NCBI GenBank assembly: GCA_964515055.1
Contig: CAZEUG010000019.1
Span: 1-36,479, forward strand
From: QAMX01 sp964515055
GTDB lineage: Bacteria > Bacillota > Clostridia > Oscillospirales > QAMX01
DNA: 36,479 nt
Direction of reading: 5' to 3'
The notes beneath the pieces were generated by a model, which saw only the letters and a program-made list of their open reading frames with translations, searched no databases and was not told where the DNA came from. Made by a program: the position numbers and the translations under genes. Positions 16,308-24,616 of the stretch are shown here, one piece after another; the first letter of the stretch is position 1, and each line of letters begins with the position of its first letter.

Positions 16308-16871
16308 TCAGTTGTGGCGCACCTTGCTGAGCGCATACGTCAGCATGGGCGTCAGAACTGCGGCGGCGGCCAGTTCGATGAGACCATTGACGCCGATCAC
16401 GGTCAGGTAGACGTTTTTCATGACGTCAAAGAAGCCATTGATTCCGTCACCGAACACGGCGAGGGCAGACAGCACAAGAATGGTATTGGTCAGCGTGGCC
16501 GCCAGTGCTGCCAGCACGCTGGCGATATAGCCGTTGAAACGGAGCTTACAAAAGCCGGCATAGACCCATGCAGCCACCGCACCGACAAAAATACGCGGTA
16601 CGACCGACACCAGCGGGTTCAGGAAAGCTGCCCAGAGCGGGTTGGTGGTGGCACGAATCAGGCAGGTCAGCCCCCACACGCCGCCCAGAACGGCGCCATA
16701 TTTCCAGCCAAGAAAAACAGAACCGACAATGACGACAATGTGCAGCGTTGTGATTTCAATGACGCCGCCATAGGAAATATATCCCGTGTAGGGAACGACG
16801 GTCATCACGGCGATGAGTGCCGAAAGAATCGCTGTCAGGGTCAGTCGGAACAGATTTTTTTGTTTTGCCAT
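16308..16871 (-). CDS. ECF transporter S component (substrate-binding membrane subunit)
   Basis: The 187-residue, highly hydrophobic protein has five or six helices and the ECF S-component layout: a cytosolic N-terminus, TTLHIVVIVGSVFLG near 41-55, a glycine-rich helix GAVLGGVWGL, and NPLVSVVPRIFVG (84-96) typical of the PF12822 group. Such proteins bind a vitamin or small cofactor and share the EcfA-A'-T energising module encoded elsewhere. The substrate is not clear; PF12822 includes pantothenate, riboflavin and folate carriers. It lies between asnS (42 bases upstream) and the aminotransferase (34 bases downstream), so it is co-transcribed with aspartate/asparagine genes. A link to pantothenate (made from aspartate-derived beta-alanine) is only speculation. 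ATG follows AAGGAAA. Confidence 0.85.
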   Translation of the reverse strand: MAKQKNLFRLTLTAILSALIAVMTVVPYTGYISYGGVIEITTLHIVVIVGSVFLGWKYGAVLGGVWGLTCLIRATTNPLWAAFLNPLVSVVPRIFVGAVAAWVYAGFCKLRFNGYIASVLAALAATLTNTILVLSALAVFGDGINGFFDVMKNVYLTVIGVNGLIELAAAAVLTPMLTYALSKVRHN

Positions 16872-16913
16872 AAATAGTTTCCTTCTTTCTGCTTGTCTGT
16901 CGGCCGACGCATC

Positions 16914-18308
16914 TTAGAATTCCGCCGTGCCAACGGTGCGGGGGTACGGAATCACGTCGCGGATATTCGGAATGCCCGTGACGTACATAATCAGGCGTTC
17001 GAAGCCGAGACCGTATCCGGCGTGACGTGTGCCGCCGTAGCGTCTGAGGTCGAGATACCACCAGTAATCCTTTTCATCCAGACCGAGCTCTGCCATCCGC
17101 TTCTGGAGCAGATCCAGGCGCTCCTCTCTCTGGCTGCCGCCGATGATTTCGCCAATGCCCGGCACCAGCAAATCCATTGCAGCAACGGTTTTGCCATCAT
17201 CGTTCTGGCGCATATAGAAGGATTTGATCTCCTTCGGGTAATCCGTGATGAACACCGGACCGTGCGCGTATTCTTCCGACAGGAAGCGCTCATGCTCCGT
17301 CTGCAGGTCACAGCCCCAATAGACAGGATATTCAAAACGATCCTTCTGCGCCTCCAGCACGCGGATGGCATCTGTATAGGTCAGATGAGCCGACGGCGTT
17401 GCAATCAGCGTTTCCAGCCGTTCAATCAGACCCTTGTCGAAGAATTTGTTGAAGAATTCCAGCTCCTGTCTGCATTTGGACAGGAGGTGGCGGACGACAT
17501 AGCGCAGCATATCATCGGCCAGCTTCATATTGTCCTGCAGGTCGGCAAACGCAATTTCCGGCTCAATCATCCAGAATTCCGCCGCGTGGCGCTGGGTGTT
17601 GGAATGCTCTGCGCGGAAGGTCGGCCCGAAGGTATAAATCTTGCCGAAGGCCATCGCCATCGTCTCGCCTTCCAGCTGACCGGAAACGGTGAGCGAGGTG
17701 GAATGACCAAAGAAGTCCTGGCTGAAGTCGACCTTTCCGTCTTCTGTGCGAGGGACATCGTCAAAGTCCATCGTGGTCACGCGGAACATTTCGCCCGCGC
17801 CTTCGCAGTCGCTCCCTGTGATCAGCGGCGTATGGACGTAGACAAAGCCACGTTCATTGAAGAAGCTGTGAATGGCAAATGCCGCTTCACTGCGCACACG
17901 AAAAGCCGCACTGAAGGTATTGGTTCTCGGACGGAGATGTGCGATTGTCCGCAGATATTCCATGGAGTGCTTTTTCTTTTGCAGCGGATAATCCGGCGTA
18001 GAAGCGCCCTCCACTTCCAGCGATTCCGCTTTCAGTTCAAACGGCTGCGGCGCATCCGGGGTCAGCTCCAGGCGGCCTCGGACGATAATGGCTGCGCCAA
18101 CGTTCATTTTTGCGGCTTCTGCATAGTTCGGAAGGGTTGCGGCTTCCACGACCACCTGAATCCCCTTGAAGCAGCTGCCGTCGTTCAGCTCGATAAAGCC
18201 AAAGGCATTCGAAGCGCGCACCGTGCGCACCCACCCTGCAAGGCAGAGGGTTTGACCGTCAAAAGAGGCCGGCGCCTCATAGATTTCCCGAATTGAGGTT
18301 TTATCCAT
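16914..18308 (-). CDS. asnS: Asparaginyl-tRNA synthetase
   Basis: The 464-residue class IIb synthetase attaches asparagine to tRNA-Asn. It has an N-terminal OB-fold (about 15-110, LAGWVRTVRASNAFGFIELNDG wording), motif 2 FRAEHSNTQRHAAEFWMIEPE and motif 3 GLGFERLIMYVTG, followed by IRDVIPYPR, which identifies the Asx-type enzyme; the TRHAGYG segment just before motif 3 is typical of AsnRS. ATG at 18308 is chosen, with AAGG at ten bases; a TTG nine bases upstream (18317) is possible but weaker. It starts 21 bases after the TSCPD gene and leads a cluster of aspartate-related genes. No T-box was found upstream. Confidence 0.95.
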   Translation of the reverse strand: MDKTSIREIYEAPASFDGQTLCLAGWVRTVRASNAFGFIELNDGSCFKGIQVVVEAATLPNYAEAAKMNVGAAIIVRGRLELTPDAPQPFELKAESLEVEGASTPDYPLQKKKHSMEYLRTIAHLRPRTNTFSAAFRVRSEAAFAIHSFFNERGFVYVHTPLITGSDCEGAGEMFRVTTMDFDDVPRTEDGKVDFSQDFFGHSTSLTVSGQLEGETMAMAFGKIYTFGPTFRAEHSNTQRHAAEFWMIEPEIAFADLQDNMKLADDMLRYVVRHLLSKCRQELEFFNKFFDKGLIERLETLIATPSAHLTYTDAIRVLEAQKDRFEYPVYWGCDLQTEHERFLSEEYAHGPVFITDYPKEIKSFYMRQNDDGKTVAAMDLLVPGIGEIIGGSQREERLDLLQKRMAELGLDEKDYWWYLDLRRYGGTRHAGYGLGFERLIMYVTGIPNIRDVIPYPRTVGTAEF

Positions 18309-18329
18309 AAATGTCAAGTCCTTATTCTG

Positions 18330-18590
18330 TTATTGTTCTGCGCCCGCATCCATCGCTTTTTTCAAGGCAATTGCAAGCTGATCCGGGCAGCTGGTATTTT
18401 TGAATCCGCAGCGAATCCCACTGATTTTCCGGATGGCATCATTGGCCGCCATGCCTTCCACCAGACGGCAAAGCGCCTGAATATTCCCACTGCAGCCGCC
18501 GTCAATCTGAACAGAGGTCACAATTCCATTCTGGACTTCAACCCGCATTTCGCGTGAGCACACGCCCTGCGGCACATAGGTGTACTGCAT
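18330..18590 (-). CDS. TSCPD-domain protein (TIGR03905-type), 86 residues
   Basis: The small protein ends in NTSCPDQLAIALKKA, the TSCPD motif that gives the domain its name, with extra cysteines at SREM-side Cys12, GGCSGN and IRCGFKN. The same domain occurs at the C-terminus of some class II ribonucleotide reductases and in small stand-alone proteins of Clostridia whose role is not settled. Cysteine count and spacing suggest a metal-binding fold, which is inference. ATG at 18590 has a textbook AAGGAGGAAG ribosome site. It is the first gene of the asnS operon, and the promoter is at 18640-18668. A perfect short palindrome (AGGCAGACATCTGCCT, 18606-18621) lies just before the ribosome site. Confidence 0.88.
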   Translation of the reverse strand: MQYTYVPQGVCSREMRVEVQNGIVTSVQIDGGCSGNIQALCRLVEGMAANDAIRKISGIRCGFKNTSCPDQLAIALKKAMDAGAEQ

Positions 18591-18639
18591 ACATCTTCCT
18601 CCTTCAGGCAGACATCTGCCTTTCTTTCGTATTCATATA

Positions 18640-18668
18640 ATCATACCATATTTTTTGACCGGAGGCAA
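18640..18668 (-). promoter_or_regulatory. Promoter of the TSCPD-asnS-ECF-AspT-purB operon
   Basis: On the minus strand TTGCCT (18663-18668), 17 bases and TATGAT (18640-18645), with an extended TGG before the -10. It is the only promoter I could find for the five genes down to 13518. Confidence 0.65.
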
Positions 18669-18797
18669 GTACCAACTTGCATAATAAAGGTGTTTGTACT
18701 TTGAAAATCATCGGAACGCACAGAATTCTGTTTTCCGGTCTCTTTCCGATACAGTTTCATGAGACGCACGGCACGGATGTCACTTTTTTATTTTTGC

Positions 18798-18826
18798 TTG
18801 ATTTTTATCAGACCGGATGCTATAAT
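18798..18826 (+). promoter_or_regulatory. Promoter of the ABC-2 exporter operon
   Basis: TTGATT (18798-18803), 17 bases and TATAAT (18821-18826), about 50 bases before the ribosome site of the ATPase gene. Confidence 0.75.
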
Positions 18827-18894
18827 GACTTTCCCTCGATTTTTACCGCGGCATTGGCAAAATGCAGGGAGCCTACAAACGAAAGAGAGGTTTT

Positions 18895-19869
18895 ATGATT
18901 ACTCTATCCGGCATTTCCAAGCAGTACACCCAAGCCCGGCGGGAGCCGGGTCTCCGCAATGCCTGCAAGGCACTGTTTCACCGCGAAATCCATGTCATCC
19001 CTGCGCTGAAGGACATCTCCTTTTCGGTCGCAGACGGAGAAATGGTCGGCTACATCGGGCCGAACGGAGCCGGAAAAAGCACGACCATCAAAATCATGTG
19101 CGGGATTTTGACCCCGGACAGCGGTACCTGTCTGATCAACGGACGCATTCCATGGCGTGATCGAATGGCACACGTTGCCGAAATCGGTGTTGTCTTTGGA
19201 CAGCGCTCCCAGCTCTGGTGGGATATTCCCGTCGGTGATTCGTTTGCTTTGCTGGGGAATATCTATGGAATGCGAAAGCAGGAGATCACAGACAGTCTCG
19301 CCGAATTGAATCGGATTCTTTCACTGGACGAGTTTCTGCGCACGCCTGCGCGTCAGCTGTCGCTCGGTCAACGGATGCGGTGTGAAATCGCTGCCGCTCT
19401 TCTTCACCGTCCGAAAACGCTGTTTCTGGACGAGCCGACCATCGGTCTGGATGCCATATCCAAGCTTGCCGTCCGAACCTTCATCCGGGAAATCAACCGG
19501 ACACGCGGCACAACCGTCCTCCTGACAACGCACGATATGCAGGATATCGACGCTTTGACGCCGCGGATTCTGCTGATTGGGCGCGGCCAGCTTTTGTTGG
19601 ATGGCTCCATGCAGGAGATTCGGAACCGGTATACCCGTATGCAGAGCATCTGCATTGAGCACGCGGAGGAGACGCCCCGTCTGCCGGACTGTTTTACGGT
19701 TTTATCGCAAATGCCCGGACGAACGGAAGTCACCTTTGACAGTCAGCACATTTCGCTCCCGCAGGCCATTCAGGAGTTATCAGCCGTTATGACCATCACC
19801 AATTTTTCCGTCCGGGAAAACAATGTGGATGATATGGTTGTTTCGCTGTATGAGGATCTGCACATATGA
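18895..19869 (+). CDS. ABC-2 exporter ATPase subunit
   Basis: The 324-residue cytoplasmic ATPase has Walker A GPNGAGKST (55-63), signature LSLGQRMR (155-162), Walker B LFLDEPTIGLD (176-186) and the switch histidine in TTHDM (His213), plus an extra C-terminal domain of about 90 residues typical of ABC-2 exporter ATPases. The N-terminus has the long insert before the P-loop (residues 10-38) seen in the DrrA-like/antibiotic- or polysaccharide-export subgroup that partners PF06182 permeases. ATG at 18895 follows AGAGAGG. Its stop overlaps the next start (ATGA), and the two permeases follow directly, giving a complete exporter. The substrate is unknown. Confidence 0.9.
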   Translation: MITLSGISKQYTQARREPGLRNACKALFHREIHVIPALKDISFSVADGEMVGYIGPNGAGKSTTIKIMCGILTPDSGTCLINGRIPWRDRMAHVAEIGVVFGQRSQLWWDIPVGDSFALLGNIYGMRKQEITDSLAELNRILSLDEFLRTPARQLSLGQRMRCEIAAALLHRPKTLFLDEPTIGLDAISKLAVRTFIREINRTRGTTVLLTTHDMQDIDALTPRILLIGRGQLLLDGSMQEIRNRYTRMQSICIEHAEETPRLPDCFTVLSQMPGRTEVTFDSQHISLPQAIQELSAVMTITNFSVRENNVDDMVVSLYEDLHI

Positions 19870-20666
19870 AAGCATACGGTTCCATGATGAAGACACGATT
19901 TTTGAACGACCTGCAATATCGGACAGCCGCCGTTTCCGGCATTGTCACGCAGTTGTTCTTCGGATTGATACAGATTCTGACGCTCTATGCGTTTTATCGG
20001 GAGCATCCGTCGGGCGCGCCGTTGGCATTTCAATCGACCGTTTCGTATGTCTGGCTGCGGCAGGCTTTTTTGGCTTTCTTTATGACCTGGTATGACCATG
20101 AAATCCTGCAAAGCATCCAGTCCGGAACGATTGCCATGGATCTTTGCCGACCGATTCATTTGTATCCGTCCTGGTTTGTCCGCACATTCTCCACCCGTTT
20201 CGCTCGCGCCACCCTGCGCTGCGGGCCGATTCTTCTGGTTGCTTTTCTGATTCCCTCGCCATTCGGCCTGATGCCTCCGGCCAGCTTCCCGGCGTTGGTT
20301 CTGTTCCTTGTTTCCATGCTGCTCGGTTCGCTTGTATTCACCGCAATGACCATGCTGGTCTACGTGTCCGCATTTCACATGGTTTCGACGGCCGGACTGG
20401 TACAGATTTCCTCGCTTCTGCTGGATTTTCTCTGCGGTACCATGCTGCCCCTTCCCTTTTATCCGCAGGCGTTGTATCGGATTCTGGTGCGTCTTCCCTT
20501 CGGTGCCGCCTCCGATGTCCCGTTTCGCATTTATTCCGGTGAGCTGACCGGAGCCGCCATGGGAGTCGCGATTGCGTCTCAGCTGTTCTGGCTCGTCCTG
20601 CTCACGGTCTTCGGGTATCTGTGGTGTCAGCATTCCATTCGGCGCACCGTGATTTACGGCGGGTAA
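19866..20666 (+). CDS. ABC-2 exporter permease 1 (PF06182-like)
   Basis: The 266-residue protein has six hydrophobic helices. RTFSTRFARATLRCGP and the SGTIAMDLCRPIHLYP segment match the wording of the ABC2_membrane_6 (DUF990) permeases that come in pairs with one ATPase. Its ATG shares four bases with the ATPase stop, so translation is coupled. With the next gene it forms a heterodimeric pore. This pairing is seen in exporters of uncharacterised substrates and in viologen/antibiotic efflux systems (family knowledge). Confidence 0.85.
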   Translation: MKAYGSMMKTRFLNDLQYRTAAVSGIVTQLFFGLIQILTLYAFYREHPSGAPLAFQSTVSYVWLRQAFLAFFMTWYDHEILQSIQSGTIAMDLCRPIHLYPSWFVRTFSTRFARATLRCGPILLVAFLIPSPFGLMPPASFPALVLFLVSMLLGSLVFTAMTMLVYVSAFHMVSTAGLVQISSLLLDFLCGTMLPLPFYPQALYRILVRLPFGAASDVPFRIYSGELTGAAMGVAIASQLFWLVLLTVFGYLWCQHSIRRTVIYGG

Positions 20667-20684
20667 GGAAAGGAGGAATCGAAT

Positions 20685-21464
20685 ATGCTGAAACTGTACG
20701 CTCAATATCTGGCAATCGAGTTGAAAAGCCGCATGGAGTACAGAGTTTCGTTTTTTCTGTCGCTGTTCATGCAGTTTGCCTCGGCATTCACCACGCTGTT
20801 CACCATTCGCTTCCTGTTGGCGCGTTTTGGGTCGATCGGTGGATTTACGGATGCGCAGGTTCTGTTCTGCTTTTCCGTCAGCAGTTGTTCGTTCAAGATC
20901 GCAGAGTGTTTTTTCCGCGGGTTTGACACCTTTTCCGGGATGCTGGCAAACGGGAAATTTGACCGGATGCTGGTTCGCCCCCGCAGCCTCGTGTTTCAGG
21001 TGACGGCCTCGCGCACACAGCTGGACAGAATCGGGTACCTGGTCGCTGCCATCGGAATTCTGCTGTATGCATTGGCAGGTTCCGGAATCGACTGGACACT
21101 CAGCCGGGTGCTGGTTCTGGTATTCATGCTCGCCGGTGGCGTTGCGCTGTTCGCCGGGCTGTTTGTGATCTATGCCGGCATCTGTTTCTTCACGCTGGAA
21201 GGACTGGAATGTATGGCCGTTGTCACAAACGGCGGCGTTGAATTGGCCAGATACCCGCTCTCCATTTACGGCCGTGAGATTCTGATGGGCTTCACCTTCG
21301 TATTGCCTCTGGCCTGTGCGCAGTACTGGCCGTTCCTCTATCTCTGCGGTTTTCGAACCGATCTGCTTTGTGCCCTGTCTCCCCTGGCCTGTTTTCTTTT
21401 TCTCATCCCCTGCGGGTTGTTCTGGCGCTTCGGACTGCATCATTACCAATCCACAGGTTCATAA
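20685..21464 (+). CDS. ABC-2 exporter permease 2 (PF06182-like)
   Basis: The 259-residue protein has six predicted helices. Its YLAIELKSRMEYRVSF start and GMLANGKFDRMLVRPRS segment are typical of the second PF06182 permease: the NGKFD.ML.RP element parallels SGTIAMDLCRP in permease 1, so the two are distant paralogues. The ATG at 20685 has AAAGGAGG eight to ten bases before it, 18 bases after permease 1. It ends the operon and is followed by a hairpin. Confidence 0.86.
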   Translation: MLKLYAQYLAIELKSRMEYRVSFFLSLFMQFASAFTTLFTIRFLLARFGSIGGFTDAQVLFCFSVSSCSFKIAECFFRGFDTFSGMLANGKFDRMLVRPRSLVFQVTASRTQLDRIGYLVAAIGILLYALAGSGIDWTLSRVLVLVFMLAGGVALFAGLFVIYAGICFFTLEGLECMAVVTNGGVELARYPLSIYGREILMGFTFVLPLACAQYWPFLYLCGFRTDLLCALSPLACFLFLIPCGLFWRFGLHHYQSTGS

Positions 21465-21470
21465 AGCAGC

Positions 21471-21504
21471 AATGCCCTGTCAGCCAACAGGCTGACAGGG
21501 CATT
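21471..21504. terminator. Bidirectional terminator between the ABC-2 exporter and the esterase gene
   Basis: Perfect 15-base arms AATGCCCTGTCAGCC and GGCTGACAGGGCATT with an AACA loop. It lies between converging genes and has no long U-tract on either strand. Confidence 0.75.
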
Positions 21505-21531
21505 TCACGTCTGAGTAGGGCAAGCGACTGG

Positions 21532-23415
21532 TCAATCGAAATACCGGAGCATTCCCGGCAGAATATGGGTCAGAATCGCCGTATCATCATACGGTTCCTC
21601 CTGCAGGAAGTCCCGATAATTCGGGATACCGCCCTGCAGCTCCATTGTCCGGATGCGCGGATCGAGCTTCTGTGCCATTCGCGCATAGAGAGTGCTGCGC
21701 CCGTTGGCATACAGATGCAGTCCGCTGCCGTCATACACCGGCAGATGCTCCGCCGCATCCAGCGCGTGCAGGAGGTCGTAGATGCGCAGGGCGGCCAGGC
21801 TGTCATCCAGCATCAGCAGATCGCACGAGAGCTTATACATGGTGCCGTAGTGATTCAGAATCCCGCCGTCCGGCTTCAGCGGGTTCGGCTCCAGCTGACC
21901 TTCCCCGGCCAGATCGACGACCAGAACACTGTGGCCGTTTTTCAGCTGCGCATCGAGCCATTCGCCGTGGTCAGCAACGGCTGTTGTGCCACCGTCCCAG
22001 ACGGCAATGGTCAGCGGCTGTCTTGGCCGCTCCACCGGCGTCAGCAGGGTGCCGCAGTTGAACAGATCGTTCTGCGTCTGCCACATCCAGAGCTCTGCTC
22101 GGATGCCGTCCATTTCGCAGTGTCTGCCGTCAACCGGGCGCAGATTCATGGCTTTCGCCGGTTTGCGATGCGTAAAGACCTGCTCTCGAAGCCATGCTTC
22201 ACCGCCGGACGGTTGTCGAAGGGTTTTGGCCTCATCGCAATAGAGCTGTGCCACTGAGCGGAAGTCCGGGAAATCGACGCTGACCTGTCCGCTTTTTGTG
22301 CAGAGACAGCGCGCCGGGTCAACCGGCTCCAACACCATTCCCTCTGTTTCCGCGCCGAGCAGCCATTTGGAGAAGAAGCGTGCTGCGGCCTTTTGCAGTT
22401 CCGGCGCGTAGCCATGGAAGGTGGGAGCAGTCGCGCAGTCAAACGCCGCCGGGTGTCCGCAAAGTTCCCAGTAGCGCCGCGCCTCCTCGACCGTCGCATC
22501 GGTGCCCTCCTTCGGGAAAAAGTCATACTCCGCTGCCAGCACAAGCACCGGCTTTGGGGCGCACGAAAGCAGGATATCCGCATGATCGCAGCCATCAGAG
22601 ACAAAGTGCGGCCAAATCTGCTCGGCGTCCTGTGCCTGTCCCGACCGTTGCATACTGCCCATATCCATAATGAAGGTGCCTGGAGCAAACGCCGCCGGGC
22701 GGCGATCGGCCAGCATCATCATTGACGTCTGTGTGCCGCCGCCGGAATTGCCCGTAACGCCGATGCGCGAGGCATCAATATCCGGTCGACTGCAGAGGTA
22801 GCTGACCGCGCACATGGCATCTCGCAAAAACAGCTGTGCAAGGCTTTTCCCAGTAACCAGGCCGCGGCAGCCGGCGCGGTCATGATCGAGGACGGCCGGC
22901 GGAACGGTCGGTTGGCCGGAAACGGCATCGTAGTAGTTCAGGCGTTCTCCCTGACCGGTCGGGTCCACCGCAAAGACAGCCAGCCCTGCCCCGACGAGCG
23001 TTCGGCAGGTTTCGAGATAGAGCGGGTACAATCGGCCGTTGTTGGAATGCCCACAGAGGAACAGGACGGCCGCGTGGGGTGCTTTCCGCTCCGGGAGGTA
23101 GAGATTGCCGGTCATGTAGACGCCCGGTTCCAGTGTCAGGATGATGTTTTCAACAGAATAGTGTGGGTAAGCGGTTGTGCCGGTCATGCAGCTGGACAGC
23201 GGCTGCGGATAGTCGTCCGGCCGGATGCCCATGGCCGCGCAGAACCGTTCCCGCACGAACTGCTGACGTTTTTTCAGCTCGTCTTCTGTCCGGATGGCGT
23301 CCCGATCAGCCCGGCCCTTCTTCAGAGCCGCCGCAAAGCGCGCAGAAACATGGCGATCGAGCGCGGATTTTGAGTCATACGGGAACCATGGACGACTGAT
23401 TTTCCGGTAGTCCAT
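21532..23415 (-). CDS. Large alpha/beta-hydrolase esterase (acetylxylan esterase-like) with a second, serine-less hydrolase domain
   Basis: The 627-residue protein has an alpha/beta-hydrolase domain in residues 1-355: oxyanion region FLCGHSNNG (119-127), nucleophile elbow GNSGG (222-226, Ser224), Asp298 in AAEYDFF and His334 in PTFHGY. This fits acetyl esterase/AXE1-like carbohydrate esterases. Residues about 380-627 look like a second copy of the fold: AVWDGGTTAVADHGEWL and VVDLAGEGQLEP parallel FLCGHSNNGRLYPLYL and AVDPTGQGERLN of the first, but the elbow reads YANGRST, with Gly where Ser is needed. No signal peptide is present. ATG at 23415 has AAAGGAGATG upstream. It follows ispA by 44 bases and no promoter was seen. 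The natural substrate is inference. Confidence 0.8.
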   Translation of the reverse strand: MDYRKISRPWFPYDSKSALDRHVSARFAAALKKGRADRDAIRTEDELKKRQQFVRERFCAAMGIRPDDYPQPLSSCMTGTTAYPHYSVENIILTLEPGVYMTGNLYLPERKAPHAAVLFLCGHSNNGRLYPLYLETCRTLVGAGLAVFAVDPTGQGERLNYYDAVSGQPTVPPAVLDHDRAGCRGLVTGKSLAQLFLRDAMCAVSYLCSRPDIDASRIGVTGNSGGGTQTSMMMLADRRPAAFAPGTFIMDMGSMQRSGQAQDAEQIWPHFVSDGCDHADILLSCAPKPVLVLAAEYDFFPKEGTDATVEEARRYWELCGHPAAFDCATAPTFHGYAPELQKAAARFFSKWLLGAETEGMVLEPVDPARCLCTKSGQVSVDFPDFRSVAQLYCDEAKTLRQPSGGEAWLREQVFTHRKPAKAMNLRPVDGRHCEMDGIRAELWMWQTQNDLFNCGTLLTPVERPRQPLTIAVWDGGTTAVADHGEWLDAQLKNGHSVLVVDLAGEGQLEPNPLKPDGGILNHYGTMYKLSCDLLMLDDSLAALRIYDLLHALDAAEHLPVYDGSGLHLYANGRSTLYARMAQKLDPRIRTMELQGGIPNYRDFLQEEPYDDTAILTHILPGMLRYFD

Positions 23416-23459
23416 CTGTCCTCATCTCCTTTGATTCGTCGTTTTTTTTGCAGAGTCGA

Positions 23460-24359
23460 TTACTTTTCGCGTGCAACAAGGCTTTCCGCCAGTTCAATCA
23501 GGAAGGAAGGCTGTTTGAAGACCTGAAGCGCTTGCACCGCCTGATCAGTCAGGCGGCGAATCTCTGCCGCGCAGCCGTCTAATCCAAGCAGTGTGGCGAA
23601 CGTCGTTTTGCCGTTTCCCGCGTCTCTGCCCGTATTTTTGCCCAGCTGTGCTGCGTCACCGGTCACATCCAGAACATCATCGCGAATCTGGAAGGCAAGC
23701 CCCAGCGCATTGGCGTAGGTTGAGGCGGCTTCCAACTGCTTTTCATCGGTCACTCCGCCCAGGCGCAGACCGGCCAGGCAGGCGCCGCGAATGATGGCTC
23801 CGGTTTTGAGCAGGCACAGCCGGGTCAGCGCTTCCACATCCTGTGCGCTGCTGGTGGATTCATTGGCCAGATCAATCCACTGTCCGGCGATCATGCCGAG
23901 CCGTCCGGCGGCGCTGGCCAGTTCCGACGCTGCGGCCAGTCGATTTGTTGCCGGAAGCGTTGGGGCGGCTGACAGCATCCGTTCAAACGCGGCATTCAGC
24001 AGGCCGTCTCCGGCCAGCACGGCACCGGCTTCGCCGAAAACGCAGTGACTGGCCGGACGTCCCCGTCGGACGTCGCTGTTATCCATGCACGGCAGATCGT
24101 CGTGAATCAGGGAATAGGTATGTATCAGTTCAATGGCGCAGGCAAAATCCACGGCATCCTCCTGCGAAACGCCGCCCAGCTCCGCAAAGGCCAGCAGCAG
24201 CACCGGGCGCAGGCGTTTGCCGCCGCCCGACAGACTGTAGCGGAGGGATTCGTGCAGCCGGACGCGTTCGGCGCATTCCGGTTCGCAGAACATGGAGCAA
24301 AGCGCCTGATTGACTGCGGCGACCCGCTCATTCAGAAGCGCTTCATTCTCCCCTGTCAT
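23460..24359 (-). CDS. ispA: Polyprenyl (farnesyl/geranylgeranyl) diphosphate synthase
   Basis: The 299-residue trans-prenyltransferase joins IPP to DMAPP/GPP to make C15 (or C20) diphosphates for quinone, sterol-like and cell-wall lipid carriers. It has GGKRLRP (46-52), first aspartate-rich motif DDLPCMD (87-93, four residues between the Asp pair and the third Asp, the bacterial FPPS form), and second motif DDVLD (227-231). ATG at 24359 is chosen because GGGGAGG lies nine bases before it; it overlaps the end of xseB by 17 bases. The xseB-ispA order is the usual one in Firmicutes, where dxs often follows; here dxs is not found in the window. Confidence 0.94.
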   Translation of the reverse strand: MTGENEALLNERVAAVNQALCSMFCEPECAERVRLHESLRYSLSGGGKRLRPVLLLAFAELGGVSQEDAVDFACAIELIHTYSLIHDDLPCMDNSDVRRGRPASHCVFGEAGAVLAGDGLLNAAFERMLSAAPTLPATNRLAAASELASAAGRLGMIAGQWIDLANESTSSAQDVEALTRLCLLKTGAIIRGACLAGLRLGGVTDEKQLEAASTYANALGLAFQIRDDVLDVTGDAAQLGKNTGRDAGNGKTTFATLLGLDGCAAEIRRLTDQAVQALQVFKQPSFLIELAESLVAREK

Positions 24360-24588
24360 CTGCGATGTCCTCCCCAAACGGAACCATTTCATCGGCTGCC
24401 CCCGATTCACCTCGAACCAGCAGCCGAACCTTCTGCTCTGCGCCGTCCAGCATCTGTCGGCAGGACTGAATCAGCGCCGTTCCCTCTTCAAAGATTTTCA
24501 GGCTTTCCTCCAGCGGAATATCGCCGCGCTCCAGCTGTTTTGTGATTTCCTCCAGGCGGTTCATCCGCGCTTCAAAGGTCGTTTCCAT
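24343..24588 (-). CDS. xseB: Exodeoxyribonuclease VII small subunit
   Basis: The 81-residue protein has the core FEARMNRLEEITKQLERGDIPLEESLKIFEEG typical of XseB, here split over residues 5-36. XseB binds XseA to make exonuclease VII, which degrades single-stranded DNA. The usual gene for the large subunit, xseA, is not adjacent: nrdR lies upstream by 28 bases. The 3' end overlaps ispA. The C-terminal 20 residues are acidic and variable. Confidence 0.93.
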   Translation of the reverse strand: METTFEARMNRLEEITKQLERGDIPLEESLKIFEEGTALIQSCRQMLDGAEQKVRLLVRGESGAADEMVPFGEDIADDRGE

Positions 24589-24616
24589 TGCTCCATCGTC
24601 CCTTTCTCCCGCTGAC

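Larger units (their letters stand above)
18591..18894. other. Intergenic region with two divergent promoters
   Basis: These 304 bases hold the promoter of the TSCPD-asnS operon on the minus strand (18640-18668) and that of the ABC-2 exporter on the plus strand (18798-18826). A 16-base palindrome at 18606-18621 could form a hairpin in the first leader. Nothing else is recognisable. Confidence 0.7.

Noticed and set aside
16893..18296. Plus-strand open frame of 467 codons opposite asnS
   Set aside because: It mirrors the real asnS gene in extent and has no motif or ribosome site.
19770..21449. Minus-strand open frame of 559 codons across the ABC-2 permeases
   Set aside because: The product would be extremely rich in Gln, Glu and Arg, the reverse-strand echo of hydrophobic codons. 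It crosses three overlapping real genes.
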